Below, piece after piece: positions 1-6,564 of a stretch of 64,000 bases of DNA. Below the pieces are notes generated by a model. That model did not search any database. It had not been told where the DNA came from and saw nothing but the letters and a program-made list of their open reading frames with translations. Source of the DNA: an uncultured Rhodospirillales bacterium. GTDB lineage: Bacteria > Pseudomonadota > Alphaproteobacteria > Azospirillales > Azospirillaceae. Every line of letters begins with the position of its first letter. The first letter of the stretch is position 1. The DNA lies in NCBI GenBank assembly GCA_903927615.1, contig CAIYNU010000022.1, positions 124,001-188,000 on the forward strand, read 5' to 3'. The translations under genes were made by a program, and so were the position numbers.

Positions 1-436
1 TCTGTGGCGGCGTGACAGCCTGGCGCAGGCAATTTCATTACAGTTGGCGACCCAGAGCGGGTTCTGGGACATGACGGCCGAACCGACCAGCCCGCCGGAA
101 CCAGACATGGACATCCTGGATCTGGACGCCCTGCGTAGGACCATCCGATGGCTGCTGATGGGGGAACTCTGGTGGCGGGCGGATTTGCGGTGCCGCACCC
201 GTTCATTGATCCATATCGACTACGAAACGCTGATCCGCGAGCCCCAGCAAACCTTGCGGCGCATCGTTGAGGCCCTGGTTCCCGATCGCGCCGCCGTCCT
301 CGGTCCGCCTGCGGCCGAGCCTCCGACGCCTGAGCGGCTGTGGGCGCTCCAGGTCCTTTCCGCGGACCAACGGCGGGGGCTTTACCAGGCTTATCAGGCG
401 CGATTCGGTCCCCTCACGCCCTTGCCCGACCCCTGA
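1..436 (+). CDS. Stf0-type sulfotransferase, C-terminal part
   Basis: The reading frame is open from the first bases of the window, so the gene starts upstream; about 144 codons are visible. The visible part contains RRDSLAQAISLQLATQSG, which resembles the RRD-x-x-AQA-S-L segment of Stf0 (trehalose 2-sulfotransferase-like) enzymes, and later IHIDYETLIREPQQTLRRI, the usual Y-E-x-L-x-x-x-P helix near the family C-terminus. Such enzymes move a sulfuryl group from PAPS to a hydroxyl on a glycolipid, sugar or peptide. The 5'-PSB loop lies outside the window. The stop at 434-436 overlaps the end of the convergent glycosyltransferase gene by 23 bp. The acceptor is unknown; a link with the RiPP-like genes beyond it is inference. 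Confidence 0.75.
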   Translation, partial: LWRRDSLAQAISLQLATQSGFWDMTAEPTSPPEPDMDILDLDALRRTIRWLLMGELWWRADLRCRTRSLIHIDYETLIREPQQTLRRIVEALVPDRAAVLGPPAAEPPTPERLWALQVLSADQRRGLYQAYQARFGPLTPLPDP

Positions 437-1943
437 CCGGATGCGGAACGACGCCGAAGCCGCGCGGCCCGCCGCCGTCGCAGTGAATGGCCCACATCAC
501 TTCGTAGGCCGTTTCCAGGTGGGTTGTGAAACGCCCGCAATCAAACAACGGCGCCGACAGCCGGTTGGCCGACAGCCGCCGTCGGAGCGCCGCCAGTTCG
601 TCCCGATGGTTGGCAAGATGGAGCGCCAGGGTTTCATAAGCATCAGGATCGGACGCGATCAGTTCGGGTAGCCCCAGCACCGTCAACAGGCTGGCGGCGA
701 CGCGGCCGGCAAAGCTCCGGCCCAGGCACGTCACCACCGGCACCCCGGCCCACAGGGCATCGCTGGCGGTGGTGTGGGCACCGTAGGGCTGGGTGTCGAG
801 ACACAGATCGGCCAGGCCAAGGCGGGCCAGATGGTCGGGCAAGGGCAGAAAGGGGGCAAAGACCAGCCGCTCCGGGGCCACGCCTTGCACGGCAGCGTCC
901 CGGCGCAGATTGGCCGCCATCATCTCGTTGCTTTCCAGCAGCCACAACACGGCGTCCTTGACCCGTTGCAGCAGTCGCATCCACCGTTCGAACATGGCCG
1001 GAGTCAGCTTATGGGGCGGGTTGAAGCAGCAGAAGACGAAGCCGGACGGGGGCAAACCCACCTCCCGGCGCAACGGACGCGCAGCGGCAATAACCTTGGT
1101 CGAATCGTTGCACTGGTAGCTGTCCGGCAACACCACCGGCTGTTCCGAAAAATGGGCGGCCACGGCATCCGGCAGGACCACCGGGTCTCCGATCACATAA
1201 TCGATGCAGTCGGCGGCCATGGTGCCCGGAAACCCCAGATAGTTCACCTGGATCGGAGCCGGACGGCGCCAAACAATGCCGGTCCGGGCCCCCGCCGTGT
1301 ATCCATTGAGGTCGACCAGAATGTCGATGCCGTCCTGGTGGATGCGGCAGGCCGCGTCGTCGTCCGAGCACTCGCCAAGCTCGACGAAGGAATCGAAGCC
1401 GTGAACAATCCGGCGGCGGATTGCGGTTCCATCATCCCGGCCCAGGGAATAGCCAAACAGGGTCACCCGCCGGCGATCGTGACGCTCGAACAGTTCCGCC
1501 GCAAGGTGGGAGGTCGCGTGTTCCCGGAAGTCAGCCGAAAGATAGCCAATCCGGAGAACCGGTTTCAGGGCTGGCGGTTCATGCGGAAAGCATCCCGGCA
1601 TCGAAGCCCCGGCTCGGAGAAATCGCGTCAAGGCATACTGACGGGCCGCCGCGTGGTGATGAACGGGATCGTCGGTAAAATCCAGTGCGTCAAAAGGGGA
1701 AAAACGCTTTTGCCCGATCAATTCGGCGACACCCAAACCGCCGTCGCGCCAATCAGCCACCTCGCGGCTGCGAACGGCCAGACGGGCCCGCACCGCCGGA
1801 TGATCGGGAAAGCGGGTCAGGGTATGGCGCAGGAACGCCAGCAATCCCGACCGCCCTCGGGGCCAGAGCCCCATTTCCAGGTCCAACGCCATCTGTACCG
1901 CCGGAGCGTCCACAGAAGACTGACTCTGCTCTGGCTGTTTCAT
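414..1943 (-). CDS. SPINDLY/OGT-type O-GlcNAc transferase (GT41-like)
   Basis: This 509-residue protein matches the catalytic half of the O-linked N-acetylglucosamine transferase family: RIGYLSADFREHATSHLAAE, then D-x-L-V-D-L-N-G-Y-T, R-P-A-P-I-Q-V-N-Y-L-G-F-P-G-T, and near the end FAPFLPLPDHLARLGLADLC and DALWAGVPVVT. The family moves a sugar from a UDP-sugar to Ser/Thr or to another glycan. The long TPR array usual in the family is absent; only about 110 residues precede the catalytic core. I start at ATG 1943, preceded by AAGGGAG; the frame stays open upstream to 2333 but that stretch has no family similarity. It is convergent with the sulfotransferase. Confidence 0.82.
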   Translation of the reverse strand: MKQPEQSQSSVDAPAVQMALDLEMGLWPRGRSGLLAFLRHTLTRFPDHPAVRARLAVRSREVADWRDGGLGVAELIGQKRFSPFDALDFTDDPVHHHAAARQYALTRFLRAGASMPGCFPHEPPALKPVLRIGYLSADFREHATSHLAAELFERHDRRRVTLFGYSLGRDDGTAIRRRIVHGFDSFVELGECSDDDAACRIHQDGIDILVDLNGYTAGARTGIVWRRPAPIQVNYLGFPGTMAADCIDYVIGDPVVLPDAVAAHFSEQPVVLPDSYQCNDSTKVIAAARPLRREVGLPPSGFVFCCFNPPHKLTPAMFERWMRLLQRVKDAVLWLLESNEMMAANLRRDAAVQGVAPERLVFAPFLPLPDHLARLGLADLCLDTQPYGAHTTASDALWAGVPVVTCLGRSFAGRVAASLLTVLGLPELIASDPDAYETLALHLANHRDELAALRRRLSANRLSAPLFDCGRFTTHLETAYEVMWAIHCDGGGPRGFGVVPHPVRGRARA

Positions 1944-1989
1944 TGGTCGTGCTGCTCCCTTGCCCCACAGATGGCCCGGCGACCGCATC

Positions 1990-2018
1990 TTGACGTTTCG
2001 CCAAAAAGACCATAAGGT
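1990..2018 (+). promoter_or_regulatory. Possible sigma70-type promoter before the precursor-like ORF
   Basis: TTGACG (1990-1995) and TAAGGT (2013-2018) are 17 bp apart. The expected start, near 2025, lies about 28 bases before the ATG at 2053. The -10 element is weak, so this is inference from spacing. Confidence 0.35.
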
Positions 2019-2052
2019 TACCCACCTGGATGATAATTCGAGACTGACACTC

Positions 2053-2226
2053 ATGGCAGACCTGACAGTCGGGCATCTCGCCGTTGCCACCCGTCCCGAA
2101 GCACAGGACAAGCGTCCGTGGCTACGGCCGGAATGGGAAGAAATGAACATCGAAACGATTACCAATAAACGTGGGACGAGAACGGACAGCCGTGGCTGTA
2201 GAGCGATAAACGAATCAGCATCGTGA
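2053..2226 (+). CDS. Candidate RiPP (lasso-like) precursor peptide
   Basis: This 57-codon ORF lies between the cyclase-like gene and the glycosyltransferase, on the opposite strand. Its middle reads KRPWLRPEWEEMNIETITNK, followed by RGTRTDSRGC. A Trp/Tyr-x-x-Pro element followed about ten residues later by a conserved Thr near the cleavage site is the general layout of lasso leader peptides, and Asp45 could serve as a ring-closing acid. Against it, the expected core would begin with Lys or another unusual residue rather than Gly, Ala, Ser or Cys, and the ribosome site (GAG about 10 bases upstream) is weak. A promoter-like pair lies at 1990-2018. No homology can be checked here. Confidence 0.35.
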   Translation: MADLTVGHLAVATRPEAQDKRPWLRPEWEEMNIETITNKRGTRTDSRGCRAINESAS

Positions 2227-2261
2227 CGGGGTGTGCGTGGTCGGTCCCGGTGGTGCCCGCA

Positions 2262-2286
2262 GGGCGTCAGTTTCGACCTGACGCCC
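2262..2286. terminator. Hairpin between convergent transcripts
   Basis: GGGCGTCAG (2262-2270) and CTGACGCCC (2278-2286) form a perfect 9-bp stem with a 7-base loop. The hairpin overlaps the stop codon of the cyclase-like gene and lies 36 bases after the precursor-like ORF, so it could end both transcripts. There is no T-run. Confidence 0.45.
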
Positions 2287-4216
2287 GCCGGAGGAAATGC
2301 AGGCCCGAGACAGCCCGAGACAGTTTGCTGCAAAACCGCCGGGAGGTTTCATCGGCCCCGTCGTCGGTGCTCGGAAAAGCGTCCAGCGTTTCCCGTATGC
2401 CCCGCAGGTCAAACAGGCCGAGGGCTTCAGGCACCTCGGCCATTCTGGTCAATTCACCCTCGAGGGCCGGCAAGGCTTCTTTCATCACAAGATGCCAGTC
2501 GGCATTCTGATAGCCGGTCCGGTCGGATTGAATCACTTCAGACGGTAGCCAGTCGCTGAACGCCGAGCGGAACAAACCCCGGAAACGGCCATCCCGGAAC
2601 TGTTCCCGCAACGGCACACCAAGGCAAAACCTCGCGACCCGAAGGTCAATGGCCGGGTGGCGGCAATCGATGCCAAAGGCGGCCAGATCGCCCTTGTCAA
2701 AGTTGGCGAGATCGGGTCCGAACATTCTGTCGCATTGCCACTGGCGTGTTTCCGGGCGCAAGGCCAGGGGCACATCCAGCCCCAACGCGCGCAACCGTGC
2801 CTGGGTATCGGCGGCCATAAAACGGTCGCGATTGATGAAGGTTCCGGGCTGCGGTCCGGCCGTCCCGTCACTGTCCTTGCCACGCATCAGGCGGCGCAAC
2901 TGGCCCCAACGGGCCTCGCCGACGCCCCACCGTAACGTCAGCTTGAGGGCCTTCATGCGGCCAAGGCTCCAATCCCCCCGATGGGCGGCCAGCGACTTGG
3001 CGAGTTCCAACCATTGCCGTCCCTGAACCAGTTCGAGAAAATAGCCGTTACCCCGAAAGCTGATGGTACAATTTCCCATTTCACCGGTTAGCAGGACACC
3101 AATCCCCTCGTTCCGGGCCTGTTGCAGGATTTCATCCATCCAAGGTCCGCCAACGGGATTGAGCAAGGGCCGATCACTATAAAAAAAGTGGCGATCCAGC
3201 ACGTCGATCAACCGCCCCTGGGGAGCGGTGACCAGGCGATGGTGGATGTTGGAATAGCGCGCGGCAACCAGCGCCGCAATGGGCCCCTCGTCGGTCAGCA
3301 ACTTTTGGTTCTGACGCGGGCAAGAGCCTTGGCGGGGGACGGCCGTGAACGCTGTGAGTTTCGCGTTGCGTTCGGCTAGGACACGGGCAGCGCCAGCGGT
3401 GATCGCTGAACTGTCGTAACCGGCCGACAGGTAACTGCCGACGGCTTTATCCGTGCGCAGCATCGCGCGCACCGCCACCGTCAAAGTCTCGCGCAATCCC
3501 TCAGCATACTCGTGGCTATGGCGAAAGCGGAGGAGCGGGGCCGCCAGGGGATCCCAGTATTGTCTTGATGTCATACCGCCGTCGGCGCGTATGATCAGCA
3601 CGTGGCCCTTGTCCACGCCTTCGATGTCCGCGAAATAGCTGTGAGTCCCGCGCGAGATCAGCAGCGAGAAGTCGCGCATCCGGGAGTCATCCGGCCGCAT
3701 GGGAATTTCGGGCAAGGCCAGCAATCCCTTGGGCATGGTCGAGAACGCGAACCAGTCCGCCGCGGCATGAAAGAACAGCGGCCTTACGCCGAAATGATCG
3801 CGCACCAGAGTCAGCGTGCGGTCGACACCGTCCCACACCGCGAAGCAGAACGGCCCGACCAGACGCTCGACCACCGCCACGCCCCAGTGCTCATACCCGG
3901 CCAGCAGAAGCGCCGAGTCCGCCATGCCCGCGACTCTGTCGTGAGACAAATTCAGGCTCGCCGCCAACGCCTCCCGATTGTCGATCCGCACATCGGCCAC
4001 CAGGGTGATGCGCCCCCCGCAACCGGACAATGGCTGGCGATCGAAGCGATCCTCGGGCACGGTATGGGTCAGGCCGCTGGCCAGAGCCACCGCCCCATCG
4101 TCCCAGAAACCGGTACGGTCCCGAGCATAAAGGGACAACCTGGCCTGCATCCGGCTAACGCGATCCAAGGCACCCGGGCGTCCATCAAAATGCCATATGC
4201 CGGAGATTGCCGTCAC
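2267..4216 (-). CDS. Asparagine synthetase-like protein, lasso cyclase type
   Basis: This 649-residue protein has an N-terminal glutaminase-like (GATase II) domain (about 1-200, with VADVRIDNREAL and GPFCFAVWD) and an ATP-pyrophosphatase domain with SAGYDS at 264-269, the AMP-forming P-loop of asparagine synthetases. It begins MTAISGIW, not M-C-G-I, so the catalytic Cys2 is missing and it probably cannot hydrolyse glutamine. That state is typical of lasso-peptide macrolactam synthetases (McjC type), which activate an Asp or Glu side chain and close the ring on the core N-terminus. It lies 57 bases downstream of a B2-like gene, supporting this. A stand-alone amidotransferase acting on a surface glycan is the alternative. 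Confidence 0.75.
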   Translation of the reverse strand: MTAISGIWHFDGRPGALDRVSRMQARLSLYARDRTGFWDDGAVALASGLTHTVPEDRFDRQPLSGCGGRITLVADVRIDNREALAASLNLSHDRVAGMADSALLLAGYEHWGVAVVERLVGPFCFAVWDGVDRTLTLVRDHFGVRPLFFHAAADWFAFSTMPKGLLALPEIPMRPDDSRMRDFSLLISRGTHSYFADIEGVDKGHVLIIRADGGMTSRQYWDPLAAPLLRFRHSHEYAEGLRETLTVAVRAMLRTDKAVGSYLSAGYDSSAITAGAARVLAERNAKLTAFTAVPRQGSCPRQNQKLLTDEGPIAALVAARYSNIHHRLVTAPQGRLIDVLDRHFFYSDRPLLNPVGGPWMDEILQQARNEGIGVLLTGEMGNCTISFRGNGYFLELVQGRQWLELAKSLAAHRGDWSLGRMKALKLTLRWGVGEARWGQLRRLMRGKDSDGTAGPQPGTFINRDRFMAADTQARLRALGLDVPLALRPETRQWQCDRMFGPDLANFDKGDLAAFGIDCRHPAIDLRVARFCLGVPLREQFRDGRFRGLFRSAFSDWLPSEVIQSDRTGYQNADWHLVMKEALPALEGELTRMAEVPEALGLFDLRGIRETLDAFPSTDDGADETSRRFCSKLSRAVSGLHFLRRASGRN

Positions 4217-4273
4217 AAGATCACGCCTTTATTTTCAGAAATTTTAAAGAACGGCCATCAAGAAAAAAATCCA

Positions 4274-4741
4274 TTACCGGGCAAATACCCCGATTGGCAC
4301 AAAACCGGCCCGGGCCTTTTCGCCTGTTACGACGGTTTCCCGAGAAACACACCAGGCATGGGCGCTCAGCACACCGAGGTCATCTTTCGCAACTCCGAAA
4401 TGAACGTCCGCCGGCAAGCCACGCCGGCCCAGCATCAGACTGGCTGCTACCGCCTGTTGCAAACAAACCGCGCGAAAGGGCGCGACTTTGCAGCCCCGCG
4501 TCACCGCGTGCTGCACCGCCCTGACCACCGGGACAACCGTCGCCTGATCCGACCGGGCCCCCGCTTGTGCCCCGGCCTTCTCGAAGCGCGGGTGCAATCC
4601 CAGGCGTGCCATGGCTTGAGCAAAGGGAAACACCATCAGTACAAATCTGGCCACTGCCAAGGCAACCAAAGCCTCGACAACCATCCGACGTTCCACCGGC
4701 GACAAACGCCACGCCTTTTGAACCACGCCCTTCAGAACCAT
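4274..4741 (-). CDS. Lasso peptide B2-type protease (transglutaminase-like fold)
   Basis: From ATG 4741 (GGGAG ten bases upstream) the protein has 155 residues. Residues 90-131 contain RAVCLQQAVAASLMLGRRG, GVAKDD and LSAHAWCV, matching the Cys93 and His128 positions of the McjB C-terminal (Transglut_core3) fold, which removes the leader peptide during lasso maturation. The RRE (PqqD-like, B1) part that binds the leader in full-length McjB is absent, and no separate B1 gene is seen in the 280 bases upstream. It forms an operon with the cyclase-like gene. The frame remains open upstream to 5023, but that extension does not resemble an RRE. Confidence 0.72.
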   Translation of the reverse strand: MVLKGVVQKAWRLSPVERRMVVEALVALAVARFVLMVFPFAQAMARLGLHPRFEKAGAQAGARSDQATVVPVVRAVQHAVTRGCKVAPFRAVCLQQAVAASLMLGRRGLPADVHFGVAKDDLGVLSAHAWCVSRETVVTGEKARAGFVPIGVFAR

Positions 4742-4841
4742 CGTGGTGCGGCTCCCGGCGCCGGCAATTGCATCATCATCCGAGCCAAACCTCACCGTTC
4801 TTCCAGACCTTCGGGTAGACCATGGGGTTTTACGTGAACCC

Positions 4842-4870
4842 AGCGTATGAAGAGGTTTGCAACGTGTCAA
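4842..4870 (-). promoter_or_regulatory. Promoter of the B2-cyclase operon
   Basis: On the minus strand a perfect TTGACA (4865-4870) and TACGCT (4842-4847) are 17 bp apart, which places the transcript start near 4835 and leaves a leader of about 95 bases before the ATG at 4741. The leader holds only a 15-codon ORF (4776-4823). The rest of the 280-base gap up to the nickel transporter shows no further structure that I recognise. Confidence 0.5.
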
Positions 4871-5023
4871 GCCAGAGCGTCCGGCGGGAGCGAATCGGGC
4901 GATCAGGACTTGACCCGGAGCCGTCGTATGAGATACCCAGAAAAAGTATGACGCACCGCTCAGGCCTCCCCGCCGGAGCAAGATGCAGCCAGTGCACGGC
5001 GTCCAGGAACCAGGGAGGGGCAC

Positions 5024-6073
5024 ATGCGACTGTCATTTCTCGAACTCTTCAGTGATCAGCCGGGGCAAATCCGGGGCAAGGCGATCGGGCTGTCGCTGGT
5101 GCTGGTCGGCGCCAATGCAGCGGCTTGGATTTGGGCGCTGGTGGCGTTCCGGGACTACCCGTTGCTGTTGGGCACGGCGCTGCTGGCTTACAGCTTTGGA
5201 CTGCGGCATGCGGTTGACGCCGACCATATCGCCGCCATCGACAACGTGACGCGCAAGCTGATGCAGGCCGGGAGCCGCCCGGTGGCGGTTGGGTTCTTCT
5301 TTTCCCTCGGTCACTCGGCGGTGGTGGTCCTGTTGTCGGTAGGAATCGTCCTGGCCACGAACCTGCTCCAGGACAACCTCGACACCCTGAAGGCGGTGGG
5401 CGGCGTCTTCGGCACGGCGGTTTCCGCCAGTTTCCTGTTGGCTATCGCCGCTGTGAACTTGGTGATCCTGATCGGCCTGACGCAAAGCTTCCGGAGGGTG
5501 AAGACCGGCGGCAAGCTCCAGGAAGAGGACTTGTCCGGCATGTTCACGGGCGGCGGACTCATGGCGCGGCTATTCCGCCCGCTGTTCGCCCTGGTCAACC
5601 GCAGTTGGTGGATGTTTCCCCTGGGCTTCCTGTTCGGCCTCGGCTTCGACACCGCCAGCGAAGTCGGATTGCTGGGCATTTCAGCCAGCCAAGCCTCCCA
5701 AGGCCTGCCGGTCTGGAACATCATGGTGTTCCCGGTCCTCTTCGCGGTCGGCATGGCTTTGGTCGATACCGCGGACGGCATCCTGATGCTGGGTGCCTAT
5801 GGCTGGGCCTTCATCAAGCCCATCCGCAAGCTCTACTACAACATGACCATCACCCTGGTTTCGGTGGTCATCGCGGCATTGGTGGGCGGCATTGAAACAC
5901 TGGGTCTGCTCGAGGACCAATTCGGCTTCACCGGCAGCTTCTGGAACGCGGTTGGCAACCTGAACAATAATTTCGGCACCATCGGTTATGCCATCGTCGC
6001 CCTGTTCGTCTTCAGTTGGCTGGCATCCCTGTTGCTCTGGCGGATCAAGGGCTATCACCGGTTGGAGGCTTGA
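5024..6073 (+). CDS. hoxN: NicO/HoxN-type nickel/cobalt permease
   Basis: The 349-residue protein carries the NiCoT signature RHAVDADHIAAIDN (61-74) in the second membrane helix and FGLGFDTASEVGLLG in a later helix, with about eight hydrophobic segments in all. The His and Asp residues of the signature select Ni2+ or Co2+ for uptake across the inner membrane. AGGGAGG lies 7 bases before the ATG. No hydrogenase or urease gene is in the window, so which metalloenzyme it serves is unknown. No cobalamin or NiCo riboswitch motif is visible upstream. Assignment to the family is firm; the choice between nickel and cobalt is not. Confidence 0.9.
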   Translation: MRLSFLELFSDQPGQIRGKAIGLSLVLVGANAAAWIWALVAFRDYPLLLGTALLAYSFGLRHAVDADHIAAIDNVTRKLMQAGSRPVAVGFFFSLGHSAVVVLLSVGIVLATNLLQDNLDTLKAVGGVFGTAVSASFLLAIAAVNLVILIGLTQSFRRVKTGGKLQEEDLSGMFTGGGLMARLFRPLFALVNRSWWMFPLGFLFGLGFDTASEVGLLGISASQASQGLPVWNIMVFPVLFAVGMALVDTADGILMLGAYGWAFIKPIRKLYYNMTITLVSVVIAALVGGIETLGLLEDQFGFTGSFWNAVGNLNNNFGTIGYAIVALFVFSWLASLLLWRIKGYHRLEA

Positions 6074-6158
6074 TCGGGGTGGGCAACGGACAGGAGCGGA
6101 CACCCATGGACGCTTTGGCCTTGCCCTGAATACCCCGGTCGCCTTCATGCTGAACCGA

Positions 6159-6182
6159 CCAGCCGGCGAGAGAGCCGGCTGG
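6159..6182. terminator. Hairpin between hoxN and the convergent small gene
   Basis: CCAGCCGGC (6159-6167) and GCCGGCTGG (6174-6182) form a perfect 9-bp stem with a 6-base loop. It lies 86 bases after hoxN and directly after the stop of the convergent small gene. There is no T-run on either side. Confidence 0.45.
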
Positions 6183-6183
6183 A

Positions 6184-6357
6184 TCACCAATTATGATGGT
6201 GATGACCCTCACAGAACCACCACGGACCGCAACAGCCAGAAAGGATAATGACCGCAAACGCGCCCAGAAGCAGGCCGTAGACTGCCGATGCCGTGCCCCG
6301 TTTGCAGTTCAAAGCCAGGCAAATATAAGTGACCAGATGTTTGATAGCGGTACTCAT
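6184..6357 (-). CDS. Small Cys/His-rich membrane protein or lipoprotein, 57 aa
   Basis: An ATG at 6355-6357 follows an excellent ribosome site (GAGGAGGG, 6 bases away) and opens a 57-codon frame. After K19-R20 comes a hydrophobic segment (about 22-39) ending LSGC, a plausible lipobox with Cys42, then CCGPWWFCEGHHHHNW to the end. Three Cys and four consecutive His in the last 16 residues suggest metal binding at the outer face of a membrane. It is convergent with the nickel permease gene, not in an operon with it. The protein may be either a transmembrane peptide or a very short lipoprotein. I recognise no family. Confidence 0.65.
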   Translation of the reverse strand: MSTAIKHLVTYICLALNCKRGTASAVYGLLLGAFAVIILSGCCGPWWFCEGHHHHNW

Positions 6358-6564
6358 GAACGATCCCTCCTCTTTGACCGGACGACCAGTTTCGCGCGCC
6401 CTTCATAGCACCGGGCTCCGGTGGTCGCTGTGATGGTCCTCACGGAGCCCTGTCGATGCTAAGCAGCTTCGATGTCCCTTGTCGAGCCGCAGGCCACAGA
6501 CGGATTACCAGTCCCACAGGCAACAATCACACCAAGCGCCGCGCCAGATCGATCACCAGCGCCC

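Noticed and set aside
774-2015. Plus-strand 413-codon frame opposite the glycosyltransferase
   Set aside because: It is antisense to a gene with clear family motifs; its own sequence is Arg/Gln/His-rich and without similarity.
1753-2076. Minus-strand frame beginning MPDCQVCHECQ, with a zinc-finger-like C-x-x-C-H-x-C
   Set aside because: Most of it overlaps the glycosyltransferase coding part in another frame; the Cys pattern looks accidental.
4776-4823. 15-codon ORF (MVYPKVWKNGEVWLG) in the leader of the B2-cyclase operon as a lasso precursor
   Set aside because: It has no leader part, no ribosome site and no suitable ring-forming layout; it is too short to be a precursor.
4742-5023. Cobalamin or NiCo riboswitch before the nickel permease gene
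   Set aside because: No B12-box or NiCo-type helices could be recognised in the sequence.
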